The position numbers and the translations under genes were made by a program. The notes under the pieces were generated by a model. It worked only from the letters and a program-made list of their open reading frames with translations, was not told where the DNA came from and did no database searches. Of a DNA stretch of 64,000 nucleotides, positions 17,613-26,357 are shown in pieces. The DNA comes from Listeria farberi (GTDB lineage Bacteria; Bacillota; Bacilli; Lactobacillales; Listeriaceae). Where the stretch lies: contig NZ_JAARZJ010000016.1 in assembly GCF_014229245.1 (NCBI RefSeq), positions 1 to 64,000 on the forward strand, in the 5' to 3' direction. Numbering within the stretch: the first letter of the stretch is position 1; every line of letters starts with the position of its first letter.

Positions 17613-18325
17613 CTTTTTGATTTAAAAACAATTCATTCTATTATATCGGAAAAACAACCTCTCTTCACGACTTTTCTACTTCTTTCTATATATATCAGAA
17701 ATAAAAAACAGGAACATTATTCCATGAAGTGAAATGCTATAAAGCCGAGCGCTAATATCAATATATTATTTATCTCTAAATATATACTAATACATAGAAT
17801 ACCCAAAAGCACATATATCCCATTTAGCCAATCTTCCTTTCTTACTTTTCTCAATTCTTTTTCCTCCGATACTGTATTTATTTTCAATCAAAAGGATAAT
17901 CTTTATGTATTAGATATTTTAAGCGATACGATGTAATTAGATTTTTATATAAACTTCTTCACTAATGTCATAAGACTTCATCCTAAAAAACACCTGCTAC
18001 AGTACTGAATGTCGTTCCTAATGATATCTCTATTGATACACTAGTTTTCTGTATGATATTTTTTATATTGTTCCATATCTATAATTAGAATCCTTTAACA
18101 AAAATTCTAATGTTTTTTCTATTTCTTCACCCTTTCTACCTTTCCTTACAAAATATATTTTTCAGTTATCAATATATTGCATTGATTATCTCTAAAAATG
18201 CGTCTATTTATGTATTTTATCACATTTGAATTCTCTCTTTAAGAAAGGCTACATTACAAACTGCCGTTACAATAAGAAATCTTTTGAGACAAATCAACTG
18301 TTCCTTTCTTTCCCCAAAATAAAGC
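17613..18325. other. AT-rich decayed region, no gene supported
   Basis: About 700 bp read on both strands. Only short frames without ribosome sites. No tRNA, repeat or strong hairpin until the dispersed hairpin at 18326. Confidence 0.35.
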
Positions 18326-18355
18326 CACACCATCTATTAAATAATAAATGGTGTG
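18326..18355. repeat. Dispersed hairpin, copy 3
   Basis: CACACCAT (18326-18333) pairs with ATGGTGTG (18348-18355). No intact gene is adjacent, so it marks where a gene end once lay. From 18640 to about 18830 a badly frameshifted small membrane-protein remnant follows on the plus strand (AAGGAGG, then MDVNKNYMYYL). Confidence 0.5.
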
Positions 18356-19055
18356 TTCAAAATATCCGTCTCATTTTGCGTGCTCGGTATGAACGTATAA
18401 TAAAAAACAGCTCCTATACTTAAACCCGATAGGGTAATAAAGCATAGAGACCATTTTGGGATGTGTTGGCTGTGCCTTTGATCTAGTTCATAATATCACA
18501 AAGCTAGTATAGCAAAAGAGTAAATTTAGGAGGCGCTGGAACATTCGTACAGAAAATAGTGGTAGGAAGAGAAACATTAGGAATCTTTCTTTTTATTTAA
18601 GTGGTTAAGTTAAGATTATACTAAAACTATGGACAACAAGGAGGTATGGATGTGAATAAAAACTATATGTACTACTTATAATTCCAGCGATAATTGCTTT
18701 TTATTTATTGCCAAGTGAATATACCTTTTACTCTTTAGTCGTCCCTATTAATTTTTGGGTTATTTACTATTGTTGTGATTATTTTCAAAAAACTCACTAG
18801 AGATAAAACTAACTATATCCATTTGTAGGATGATACAGCGAAAACGAGTCTATAGTCCTGATTTATTATTTTTATAACAGTCACTCCTATATAGCAATAT
18901 TATTATATGATTCCCCTTTACCGAACATATATTTAACGCAACTTTTCATACTTTTGACGTTAGTAGGATCCATGGATCCTACTTATAAGTGTAGTACAAA
19001 TGTTTGGAAATGGAACTACTTTTTGATGAGTATAGGCGAAAAACATGTAAAAAAG

Positions 19056-19079
19056 ACGCCAAGCTTTCGCGCTTGGCGC
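19056..19079. terminator. GC-rich hairpin GCCAAGC...GCTTGGC
   Basis: A 7-bp perfect GC-rich stem with a 6-nt loop, with A-runs on the left only. It may end minus-strand transcription. Similar in sequence to the hairpin at 29029. Confidence 0.4.
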
Positions 19080-19232
19080 CGGCTATTGGAATGAATAAAG
19101 ATACTACACAGCAGGAGTAACCCATTGATTCCAATAACCCAATACTTGATAAAAAGGTATGAGTATATAGTGAAATCGAGTAAATATTCACACAATTAGT
19201 ATGACATGGAAGTGATAATTGGTCAAAAAAAT

Positions 19233-19278
19233 AACAACTTATGCCTGAAAAGGAAGAAAGAGCATAAGTTGTTGTTTT
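19233..19278 (+). terminator. Hairpin with T-run
   Basis: AACAACTTATGC (19233-19244) pairs with GCATAAGTTGTT (19262-19273), followed by a short T-run. It lies just before the IS3 remnant and may belong to a lost gene. Confidence 0.5.
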
Positions 19279-19319
19279 AGCGAAATACTTTTTATATTGT
19301 TTTGGATAGCTACACATTT

Positions 19320-19790
19320 ATTACTAAATTTAAAATTCCCGCAGGGAAAGTTTATTTGTCCCCACTTGTCGATTGTTATGATGGCGCTATTATTAGTTGG
19401 ACCATTGGAACAAAACCTAATGCAGAATTAGTGAATACAATGGTTAGATGATGGATTCCCCACCCTTCAAAACAAAGTTCAATCGGTCATTCTGATTGTG
19501 ATGCCCAATATCGATGGCCTAGTTGGATCATCGATCGAATGAATAAAGCAAACTTGTCGCACTCCAAGTCTAAAAAAGGTTGTTCACCAGATAACTCAGC
19601 ATACGAAGAATCCTTTGGACGCTTAAAGAATGAAATGTTTTACCAACGAAACTGGAAAATACGACAAGCAACCAGTTTATGAATCATTTGGATAATTACA
19701 TCTCTTGATATAATAATCAGCGAATCAAGTTACCTTTAGGAGGACTTAGTCCTCTTCAACATCAGATGAGGCAAGGGGATATTTGTTGAA
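19320..19790 (+). pseudogene. IS3-family transposase (OrfB) C-terminal remnant
   Basis: Plus-strand reading gives GKVYLSPLVDCYDGAIISW, then IGHSDCDAQYRWPSW, KANLSHSKSKKGCSPDNSAYE and SFGRLKNEMFY. These are the DDE-domain landmarks of IS3-family OrfB (second Asp in VDCYDG, HSD region, PDN-E). Several stops and frameshifts interrupt it (for example after NTMVR). The N-terminus and OrfA are absent. Inactive. Confidence 0.85.
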
Positions 19791-19826
19791 AATGGTCCAG
19801 GATTATGTCCACACCCCTTTTTCCTA

Positions 19827-20708
19827 CTATTTTTCTAACGCTTTTTCCCAATCGCTCAGTACATAATCAGGTTGTTTCATATCACCATAGAAAATTTCCA
19901 TGAAGTGATGTGGATCTGTACCAACACGTTTATTTTCGTTCAAGCCATTGACAATTTCAATATCATCATCGGAAATTTCAAAATCCCAAACATCAAAATT
20001 AGATTTGATTCTATCTTGATTGACCGACTTCGGAATAGTTACAATATTATTTTGAATTTCCCAACGAATCATGAGTTGGGCCGTTGTTTTCCCGTATTTT
20101 TCTGCTAATTTAAGGAGCGCAGGGTGATGAAGCAGACGGCCACTACCAAGTGGGCAGTAAGCTTCTGTTATAATACCTAATGAATCGTTGTATTTCCGAG
20201 CCTCCACTTGACTAAGCATAGGATGAAGTTCGATTTGATTAATCATCGGTGTAATTTTAGCTGTTGTCAATAATTGGTCAAGATGCTCAGGTAGGAAATT
20301 ACTAACACCGATTGCTCTAATTTTACCATCTTCATAAAGTTCTTCCATGACACGCCAAGCTTCATTATATAAGTCTGTCTTAGGCCAGTGAATGAGGAAT
20401 AAATCAATATATTCCAATTGTAATTTTCCAAGTGATTCATAAAAAGCAGCTTTCGTTGTGTCATATCCAAGCAAACTTGCTCGAACTTTTGTTGTGATAA
20501 AAACTTCTTCGCGTGGAATACCGCTTGCAATCAACCCTCTGCCAACAGCTTCTTCATTATTATAACCCTGAGCCGTATCAATCGAGCGATATCCAGCTTC
20601 TAATGCCACTTTGGTTGCATTCTCTGCTTGTGCAGGTGTCATTTGAAAGACACCCAAACCAACGCGAGGCATTTCGATCCCATTTGCTAATTTAACTGTT
20701 CTGCTCAT
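19827..20708 (-). CDS. Aldo/keto reductase
   Basis: 293 residues from the ATG at 20708, 5 nt after GGAGGGG. A full-length member of the aldo/keto reductase family (2,5-diketo-gluconate reductase-like group): GVFQM near the start, RSIDTAQGYNNEEAVG with the catalytic Asp and Tyr, the TTKVRA strand, the LFLIHWPKTD histidine, GVSNFLPEHL, QIELHPML and the IPKSVNQDRIKSN NADPH-binding segment. It reduces small aldehydes or ketones with NADPH in the cytoplasm; substrate not readable. Monocistronic, with a terminator-like hairpin upstream at 20881 separating it from the DUF4064 gene. One of the few plainly intact metabolic genes in this stretch. Confidence 0.9.
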   Translation of the reverse strand: MSRTVKLANGIEMPRVGLGVFQMTPAQAENATKVALEAGYRSIDTAQGYNNEEAVGRGLIASGIPREEVFITTKVRASLLGYDTTKAAFYESLGKLQLEYIDLFLIHWPKTDLYNEAWRVMEELYEDGKIRAIGVSNFLPEHLDQLLTTAKITPMINQIELHPMLSQVEARKYNDSLGIITEAYCPLGSGRLLHHPALLKLAEKYGKTTAQLMIRWEIQNNIVTIPKSVNQDRIKSNFDVWDFEISDDDIEIVNGLNENKRVGTDPHHFMEIFYGDMKQPDYVLSDWEKALEK

Positions 20709-20880
20709 AATTCCCCTCCATTTCATTGTATTCTGATATAGGAATAAAAAGTTAAACCCATATACTTATATCTGTGTACCACTATATCTTTTTTCTTCAA
20801 AGCGCCATTGTTTCTTAATAGTATCCCTACAAGTAACGAGCTTTATTTCTAGGATAAAATAATTAGAACCTTTTTAAAAA

Positions 20881-20917
20881 GACTAGAAAAAAGGAAGTTT
20901 TTCTTCTAGTCTCTTTT
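20881..20917 (+). terminator. Hairpin between aldo/keto reductase and DUF4064 genes
   Basis: GACTAGAA pairs with TTCTAGTC (20904-20911), extended by an A-rich/T-rich inner part, followed by TCTTTT. It lies 110 bp after the DUF4064 stop and may work in either direction. Confidence 0.55.
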
Positions 20918-21025
20918 GCATATTAATCTTTAGGAACAAATCAATAAGTACTTCCATTCAATCATACTCATAAATCCTTTAGTTTCTTACTAACAAAACT
21001 TTGTAGATAACAAACACACTGCACC

Positions 21026-21409
21026 TTAAGACGCTGTTACTTTTCTCGCTAAACACATGATACCAGCAATAATCGCAAGTACTCCTGGAACGATCCAAAG
21101 TAATCCCACTAAGAAGAAACCTACTGCACCTGCTACCAGCGTTAAAATACCAAATAGTTTTGCATTGCGTTTTATAAATACGGCAAAAACAATTAATGCA
21201 ATCGCGATAATTAACGTAATTACTGCAAGAACAATAACCATACTTCCAGTAGCTGCTAAGGTCGCTGTATCTAAACCATTTAATTCCGCATCTGAGTTAT
21301 CTGAAATAGCTGTTAAAAAACCAGCGCTTAAAAAGGCTGTAAAACCAGCAATAATACCAGTAATCCCAGCAATTAATGTTAAGATAAATTCTGTTTTTCT
21401 TGGATTCAT
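21026..21409 (-). CDS. DUF4064 family membrane protein
   Basis: 127 residues, the only intact one of four copies. Starts MNPRKTEFILTLIAG after an AGGAGG site. Three or four membrane helices (about 10-30, 52-78, 82-104, 100-122), small-residue rich (GIIAGFTAFLSAG, LVAGAVGFFLVGLLW, VPGVLAIIAGIM), and a short loop DNSDAELNGLD between the first two. The family has no known activity. Its upstream region is shared promoter block copy 3. The broken copies at 830, 4226 and 58558 are next to cassette genes, so DUF4064 seems to travel with them. Confidence 0.85.
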   Translation of the reverse strand: MNPRKTEFILTLIAGITGIIAGFTAFLSAGFLTAISDNSDAELNGLDTATLAATGSMVIVLAVITLIIAIALIVFAVFIKRNAKLFGILTLVAGAVGFFLVGLLWIVPGVLAIIAGIMCLARKVTAS

Positions 21410-21448
21410 TACATAAAACCTCCTTCACTAAATCTTTTTTCAATTATC

Positions 21449-21493
21449 AGTATAACATTAATTTCTTCAATAAAATGTGCCTATTTTGTGTAC
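21449..21493 (-). promoter_or_regulatory. Shared promoter block, copy 3
   Basis: GTACACAAAA (21484-21493, minus strand) lies 30 bp upstream of TATACT (21449-21454). Here the box is extended to the palindrome GTACTAAAGTAC. Drives the DUF4064 gene. Confidence 0.6.
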
Positions 21494-21552
21494 TTTAGTA
21501 CATATGTCATCCTTTTAAGAAATTAATTTCCAGCTTGCTGATAACGTGAACT

Positions 21553-21846
21553 CTATGGATATCCATGCAACACAAAAATCATATTTGAATAACTAACTTT
21601 TAATTTTAACTCTTTAAATAACGAAGCATAACTATTATTGAGTGGGAATAAACAAGCAAACAAAAAAGGCCTTATTTTAAGGGTTTTTTTGCGTTTATAG
21701 GAGTCTCTGATACTGTTTATTATTTTTCTGGGTTCAATTCCCCCACAATCATCAGCAGTGTATGGACAATTAATTTTCCATTCTGTGTACTCGCTTTTTG
21801 TAATTATTCCATCGCTTAGCTTAGTTCTTGTTTTCTTAGCTTCCAT
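21553..21846 (-). CDS. Hypothetical protein
   Basis: 97 residues. The first 50 (KTRTKLSDGIITKSEYTEWK, then CPYTADDCGGIEPRKI) look like a conserved short protein of mobile elements, but I cannot name a family. The C-terminal part has a hydrophobic stretch (PFLFACLFPLNNSYASLF). No strong ribosome site precedes the ATG. May be a fragment. Confidence 0.35.
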   Translation of the reverse strand: MEAKKTRTKLSDGIITKSEYTEWKINCPYTADDCGGIEPRKIINSIRDSYKRKKTLKIRPFLFACLFPLNNSYASLFKELKLKVSYSNMIFVLHGYP

Positions 21847-21906
21847 TCTTTCGGAAAATTGTGAAGTATACGATAATTAATAACAACAACAATATTAGTA
21901 TCGGAA

Positions 21907-22140
21907 TTGGATGAATCACTGTTATTTTCTACATCAAAAAGTTTTACACTCGTTTCTTCATCGTTAGTAAAACCCGATTTATCTGTACATCTTCAAAAAA
22001 CAAGTGAAGTTAGTGATAGGGTGGAATTAGAAGTACAAACTATTTTGGCAACATATCAGCTACAATTAATAACTAATAGTTTTAATATACAGGATAGTAT
22101 CTGCTATTTTGATTTGACTACTAAAGAGGTGAGTTTATGA
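21907..22140 (+). CDS. Hypothetical protein upstream of broken plasmid-type gene
   Basis: 77 residues, no recognised domain. Its TGA stop overlaps the ATG of the next frame (ATGATG at 22137), a translational coupling typical of real operons. The start at 21907 is uncertain; the frame could continue from further upstream in a decayed gene. Confidence 0.4.
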   Translation: MDESLLFSTSKSFTLVSSSLVKPDLSVHLQKTSEVSDRVELEVQTILATYQLQLITNSFNIQDSICYFDLTTKEVSL

Positions 22141-22427
22141 TGGAACGTTATACAATAGAACAAGATTTTGGCCAGTTCTGTCTTGCTCGAATAGAGAGTA
22201 ATCACGAAGAGTTTCAAGAAAAAAGGAGAAGCTATTATAAATTACGTGATCAATTAGAAGAATTATGAAAACCAGAAATAAGCAAATATCTTGATTCTTT
22301 GGAAAAATATCAAGTTGAAGCTTTTCTTTATCTTTATAGAGAGGCATTTAAAGAAGGAGTGCATTTTCTACAAAACAAATTAAAAAACATTCAGGTAAGT
22401 GAACGGATTAGCAAATTAATTGAATAA
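22137..22427 (+). pseudogene. Small helical protein with in-frame TGA
   Basis: MMERYTIEQDFGQFCLARIE followed by a charged helical segment, a TGA at 22266-22268, then KPEISKYLDSLEKYQVEAF and a helix ending ERISKLIE. The layout resembles short helical proteins of enterococcal plasmids. The TGA probably replaces a TGG tryptophan codon. Not a selenocysteine candidate (no neighbouring Cys, no hairpin after it). Confidence 0.5.
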
Positions 22428-22705
22428 ATTATTGAAGAGAGTGGAGGTTTTTTATAGAGGAGAAAATGACATAGAGTTTTGTGTGTTATTAATACTATTA
22501 ATTCGAAAACTATAAATAACAGCGATAATATAAATAAAGAGCTTTTCAGGATAATAAAATAAGCAAATATGTTTAGTATTTGGATATTAGAATCGTAATC
22601 GGATAAATAACACAAAATTGCATCCCGCGATTAAAATTGTTTTTATTAACTACCAAGCCTGATGTTCTTTTTCGACTTCATTCCCATTAGATGGGTAAAA
22701 TCTCC

Positions 22706-22896
22706 TCATACACTCCTCCATGAGATGACCGATACTGTTGATTCATAAGCATCAACTTCTACCTTTTTAATACTAAAATAAAGCAATCCATCTACTTCTT
22801 GCACCACGCAATGTATTAGCCACTCTTTTACCTCAAACTCGCAGAGATAGTAATCGTAAGTGCTTTTTCTTGTTTTCTTAATGTTGTTTCCAGCAT
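22706..22896 (-). pseudogene. Small hypothetical protein with a frameshift
   Basis: GGAGG and ATG at 22896 start MLETTLRKQEKALTI. After a one-base shift the frame YDYYLCEFEVKEWLIHCVVQ runs on through EVDGLLYFSIKKVEVDAY and ends VISWRSV at 22706, where the stop overlaps another ATG (MRRFYPSNGNEVEKEHQAW). Looks like a decayed operon of a mobile element. Family unknown. Confidence 0.45.
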
Positions 22897-22972
22897 AAGA
22901 AGCACCTCCTCAATTACTATCTCACTATGTAAATACAGCAATTATAAGCATACTAATATGTTTCCTTGTTTT

Positions 22973-23135
22973 AGCTGCGCTTGGACAGAGGGGTGGAACC
23001 ATCCTCTGCCGTACTAACTAAGGTATTTTTTGTTAATCCAGAAATAGAGTTTCCGCTCTACCTCTGTCCAAACGTAGCTTTCTTCCGTTTTTCCCTGTCT
23101 ATTATTAGTATACATCATCTGATAATAGAGCGGAA
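22973..23135. repeat. Nested long inverted repeats
   Basis: AGCTGCGCTTGGACAGAGG (22973-22991) pairs imperfectly with CCTCTGTCCAAACGTAGCT (23061-23079). Inside lies a small hairpin CAGAGG...CCTCTG. A second pair, TTCCGCTCTA (23051-23060) and TAGAGCGGAA (23126-23135), interlocks with it. Could be a MITE-like element or a structured RNA with two alternative folds. Confidence 0.5.
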
Positions 23136-24115
23136 TTATTATTGGAAAATTCACTGTTTTGTCACTTTTCCCATGTTTTTGTTATCCAAATTCTATCAAC
23201 TTCGATTTTTCAGCTGAACGAGTTAGGCTATCAAGAAGACAATTGAAGCTGGAATTGTGTACCCAATTTAAGTATGCATTTTCTATCAAAGAATAAGCTT
23301 TAAAATGCTCTCTAATGAATACCGTATTGCTATTCCTATTGTCATTTTCTAGGTAAGTAATATTCTGAAGTCCTGATTGAGTCTAAAATGATCCTTGCAA
23401 CTCATCAAATCCAACAACTCAAAAAAGAAATATTCTATTCAAGATAAAAAATTTAATCTAAAAAACAATGACTATATTCTATACGCCCGAGCTTTTAGCG
23501 GTTATCCACATCTATTATTTTTCCACCCCCTTATTTCTTGCGAAAAGCTCAAATTAAGCTATAAAAAATTATTAACTGTTCCGTTTTTATAAAAATACAT
23601 TTCTCATCCCCTTCTGCACATTTGGAGTTGTTGTTCAAAATCAAACGCCTCGACACAATATAAAAACATACATATAAAAACACACCATGTACTAAGTAAT
23701 GGCGCATTTACAATATCTATCTCCTTAGCCTTTATCAATATCTGCTGATAACTTTTATATTTATAGCTACTAATGCTTTTTAGTTCTAATCCTTCTCATG
23801 TTTTAAACTTCTATATTATCTCCTTGAATCTAGCCTTTTCACCCTACCACCAGCTAAATATTCCACTGATTTTGATTTGCCACCTCTATGCTACCGCTTC
23901 ATTTAACCTATGTCTAGCCGCCTATAAATATTAACAAAAAGCTTTCTATTAAATTAAAACTTTGAATCCATTGAATACTTATTTATACTTTCGCTCCCTG
24001 TAAAAAGACTCTCTAACTAGTTGTGTTTATTATTAATCCATCCCTTTTATTAAAAAATTAGCATTTTTATTAATTGTATTATATAATATTTTTTATTTGC
24101 ATTCTATAACACAGT
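23136..24115. other. AT-rich region, no gene supported
   Basis: Almost 1 kb with only short frames lacking ribosome sites. A weak copy of the dispersed hairpin lies at 23681-23706 (CACACCAT with ATGGCGC). Nothing else is seen before the tRNA. Confidence 0.35.
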
Positions 24116-24205
24116 GGAGAAATACCCAAGTCCGGCTGAAGGGGACAGTCTCGAAATCTGTTAGGCGGTGTATGTCGCACCGGGGTTCGAATCCCCATTT
24201 CTCCG
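24116..24205 (+). tRNA. tRNA-Ser (anticodon CGA)
   Basis: A 7-bp acceptor stem (GGAGAAA with TTTCTCC), T-arm GGGG-TTCGAAT-CCCC, a long class II variable arm, and anticodon CGA at 24152-24154 in loop CTCGAAA. Discriminator base G. CCA is not encoded. The anticodon stem has one U-U mismatch at its inner pair. A T-run follows directly. It decodes UCG. Confidence 0.9.
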
Positions 24206-24514
24206 TTTTTTGCATTTGTTTAGAAAATGTTATCTATTGCAAACTGGTATAAAATAGCCATTTTGGTATTAGGTAACATTTTTTATTTTTTAGTTCAGAT
24301 TGTTTTAGAAAAGTTTTACCACGATATATTGAAACATCATAAAAATTATGCAATAATATTCACATGAACTATTTTATCGTTCAATTATTTCATTCAACTA
24401 TTAGCTGTTTGACATCGCTCATATAATGAATATAACAGCAACCTCGATATTATTCGGGGTATTTTTACATAAAAAAGCCCTAACTGATGAGGTTTGGGCT
24501 ATAAATGCAAGATA

Positions 24515-24895
24515 CTATTCATCATTTTCAGTTTCCATTGGTGCCACAACCATAGGTACACCGAATAGTTTTCCAGTAATAAAACCGATAATTAAAGAGG
24601 ATTCGCTTAGAACAGGTATAGTTAACCGTTCTCTTTCTTCCGAAACATCTATAATAGTTCGAATATCTTCGATTTTTTCATCACAAGTAAAATGGGATTC
24701 TAAAGTTATTTGAAATAACACTTGATTTCCATCTAAAACTATTCTCTCCTCATTTCTTACTATAATATTTTGTATTTCATCCTCGTATATGGCATCAAAC
24801 ATCAAACTATTTTTACGTTCTAATTCTCCTCCACTTATTCCTTCAATAGAAGTATTTATAGATTTTAATTGTGTATCTTTATATGTTATTTCCAT
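24515..24895 (-). CDS. SecB-like chaperone of a toxin-antitoxin-chaperone operon
   Basis: 126 residues from the ATG at 24895, which has GGTGG 8 nt upstream; an in-frame GTG at 24907 would add 4. Strand-rich body (VLFQITLESHFTCDEKI, RTIIDVSEE) then LTIPVLSESSLIIGFITGKL and FGVPMVVAPME. The latter two match the SecB fold end, where a helix is followed by a P-x-hydrophobic-aPv strand. General SecB is absent from most low-GC Gram-positives; SecB-like proteins in such genomes are known as the third gene of TAC modules (as Rv1957 with HigBA in Mycobacterium). It overlaps the antitoxin gene and is the third gene of the operon. It probably binds the antitoxin's C-terminal tail. Confidence 0.75.
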   Translation of the reverse strand: MEITYKDTQLKSINTSIEGISGGELERKNSLMFDAIYEDEIQNIIVRNEERIVLDGNQVLFQITLESHFTCDEKIEDIRTIIDVSEERERLTIPVLSESSLIIGFITGKLFGVPMVVAPMETENDE

Positions 24896-25598
24896 GTATT
24901 TTACCACCTTTTAATAGACTTGCGAAAGTAGAAGCCAAACTGTTTTTATCATTACTTTTTAATTTAGCATTTGCTTTGTTTTCAAGTACAATGGCTTCAT
25001 TTCTATTGTTTGCAACTTTTAAAGTATTTACATAGTCAAAAACTATTTCTGACTGATTCGCCATCATAGCAACCTTGTTATTCATTTTTTTAATATTTTC
25101 TTCAACATGCTTGTAAACAAAGCCGTCTCTTTCATTCATCAAGTTGATAATTTTATTTTTAGTTTTTTCGTAAATATCCTCACTTATTTTAATTTTATTA
25201 GTAAGCATTGCCATATAGAATGCATTTGGGTCATTTGCCATTATAAACAAGGTATTATGCAAATCAGTTTGTAAAGCTCCTCCTTCATATCGGCTCAAAG
25301 TAGCATGTGACATCCCTAATAACGTTGCAAAACTCCTTTGACTTAGGTCGTATTGCTCTCTGACAGATTTAATTTCAGCAGGAGTAAGCCAATTCTTTGC
25401 TTTTCGATATAAATTATAATCAGATTCTAAATTTCTATCCATATTCGTAGGATTTTCAATTTGAACACCACAATTTTCGCACTCTAAATAATGATGAGTA
25501 TTTGAAAATATTTCACCTTTTATTTCAATATCTTCTTTAACTTTTACTTCTTTAAATTCGGTCTCATTTACACATTCAAAGCAAAAATGTCTAACCAT
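24879..25598 (-). CDS. MqsA-like antitoxin with zinc finger, HTH and chaperone-addiction tail
   Basis: 239 residues. N-terminal zinc-binding part with CFEC (about 6-9) and CENC (about 40-43). Residues about 72-110 (LTPAEIKSVREQYDLSQRSF, LLGMSHATLSRYEGG) form an Xre-type helix-turn-helix as in MqsA. Residues about 150-239 are an extra helical tail ending ASTFASLLKGGKIHG, absent from plain MqsA. In TAC systems such a tail makes the antitoxin depend on the SecB-like chaperone. Start at 25598 overlaps the toxin stop by 8 nt. Expected to neutralise the toxin and repress the operon through the palindrome at 25994. Confidence 0.8.
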   Translation of the reverse strand: MVRHFCFECVNETEFKEVKVKEDIEIKGEIFSNTHHYLECENCGVQIENPTNMDRNLESDYNLYRKAKNWLTPAEIKSVREQYDLSQRSFATLLGMSHATLSRYEGGALQTDLHNTLFIMANDPNAFYMAMLTNKIKISEDIYEKTKNKIINLMNERDGFVYKHVEENIKKMNNKVAMMANQSEIVFDYVNTLKVANNRNEAIVLENKANAKLKSNDKNSLASTFASLLKGGKIHGNNI

Positions 25599-25974
25599 TT
25601 ATACCACTTCCTTTCCTAAACGGGTATATAATTGGATATTCGCATTCATGAAAAGACAAACAAGCTGCCCTATATTCACCATCTTCTTCCAATATACTTA
25701 CCTTAACGTACACTTCATAAATTTCTACTTCCATCCCAAATTCCCAAATAATAGCTCCTTTACCACCTGTAGAACTAAAATTTGCACTAGGTCCTTTATA
25801 ATAATTATCGCAACAAAGATTCTTGCAAATATAACTTTGTATCTGGGTATAAGTCCATCCTAGCTTTCTCATGAAATCCCCGTTTTTTCTAGTCTGCCAC
25901 ATTTGGAATTCATTGTTTTCAAACGACTTTTTAACTTGCTCAATAACAATATCCACATCTCGTCTTGAGGTCAT
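25591..25974 (-). CDS. MqsR-like mRNA interferase toxin
   Basis: 127 residues. The pattern LGWTYTQIQSYICKNL, NYYKGPSA, AIIWEFGMEVEIYEVYVKV and CLSFHECEYPIIYPF matches the MqsR-family layout (LG...I..L...DFYK, the IW-F/V-Y strand, YIK strand, ISFH). MqsR proteins are RelE-fold ribonucleases that cut mRNA, classically at GCU in E. coli. This protein is somewhat longer than E. coli MqsR (98) and belongs to the Gram-positive subgroup. First gene of the operon, with toxin before antitoxin as in mqsRA. Specificity is not readable. Confidence 0.75.
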   Translation of the reverse strand: MTSRRDVDIVIEQVKKSFENNEFQMWQTRKNGDFMRKLGWTYTQIQSYICKNLCCDNYYKGPSANFSSTGGKGAIIWEFGMEVEIYEVYVKVSILEEDGEYRAACLSFHECEYPIIYPFRKGSGING

Positions 25975-25993
25975 ATCTGTATCCCTTTCATCT

Positions 25994-26016
25994 AGCTATA
26001 ATATATAATTATAGCT
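25994..26016 (-). promoter_or_regulatory. Promoter and operator of the TAC operon
   Basis: A perfect 9-bp inverted repeat (AGCTATAAT, 5-bp spacer, ATTATAGCT) lies 20 bp upstream of the toxin start. On the minus strand it contains the -10 TATAAT. A TTGTGC -35 lies 18 bp upstream. Position and symmetry suit autorepression by the antitoxin. Confidence 0.65.
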
Positions 26017-26357
26017 TAAATGTGATACTTTGCACAATCAAAAAACGTTATCTCTTAATAACACAATAACCTAAACAAGAAAGAAAAGAAAGATTTATAC
26101 TCATAAATTCATATTTCGTTCCCCTATAGCGAACATTTTTAGTTAATAAGACCTACTTTTATTGGGTTTTTCGGATGATATTTCAGATACAATAATGGAT
26201 ACTTTTATAGTAACTTATTTTGTAACTTTAAAAGTATCCTAATTTATTAAACAAAAAAAGCCCTCGCATTTGGAAACTGACTCGCGAATGTGGGACAAAA
26301 TAAAAAAGCACCTCTTGTTGAATTCGAGTAAAATGAATTTAACAGGAGATGCTTTTT

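Noticed and set aside
18226-18423. 65-codon plus-strand frame
   Set aside because: Runs straight through the dispersed hairpin at 18326-18355 and lacks a ribosome site.
18979-19317. 112-codon minus-strand frame
   Set aside because: Contains two terminator-like hairpins in its sequence, cysteine- and serine-rich random composition, and no ribosome site. Judged a chance frame.
22266-22268. In-frame TGA in the small helical gene as a third selenocysteine codon
   Set aside because: No Cys or redox motif nearby and no hairpin directly after it. A TGG to TGA change explains it and the neighbourhood is decayed.
24116-24205. tRNA-Ser as attachment site of an island holding the TAC operon
   Set aside because: No repeated 3' tRNA fragment was found further along and no integrase lies next to it.
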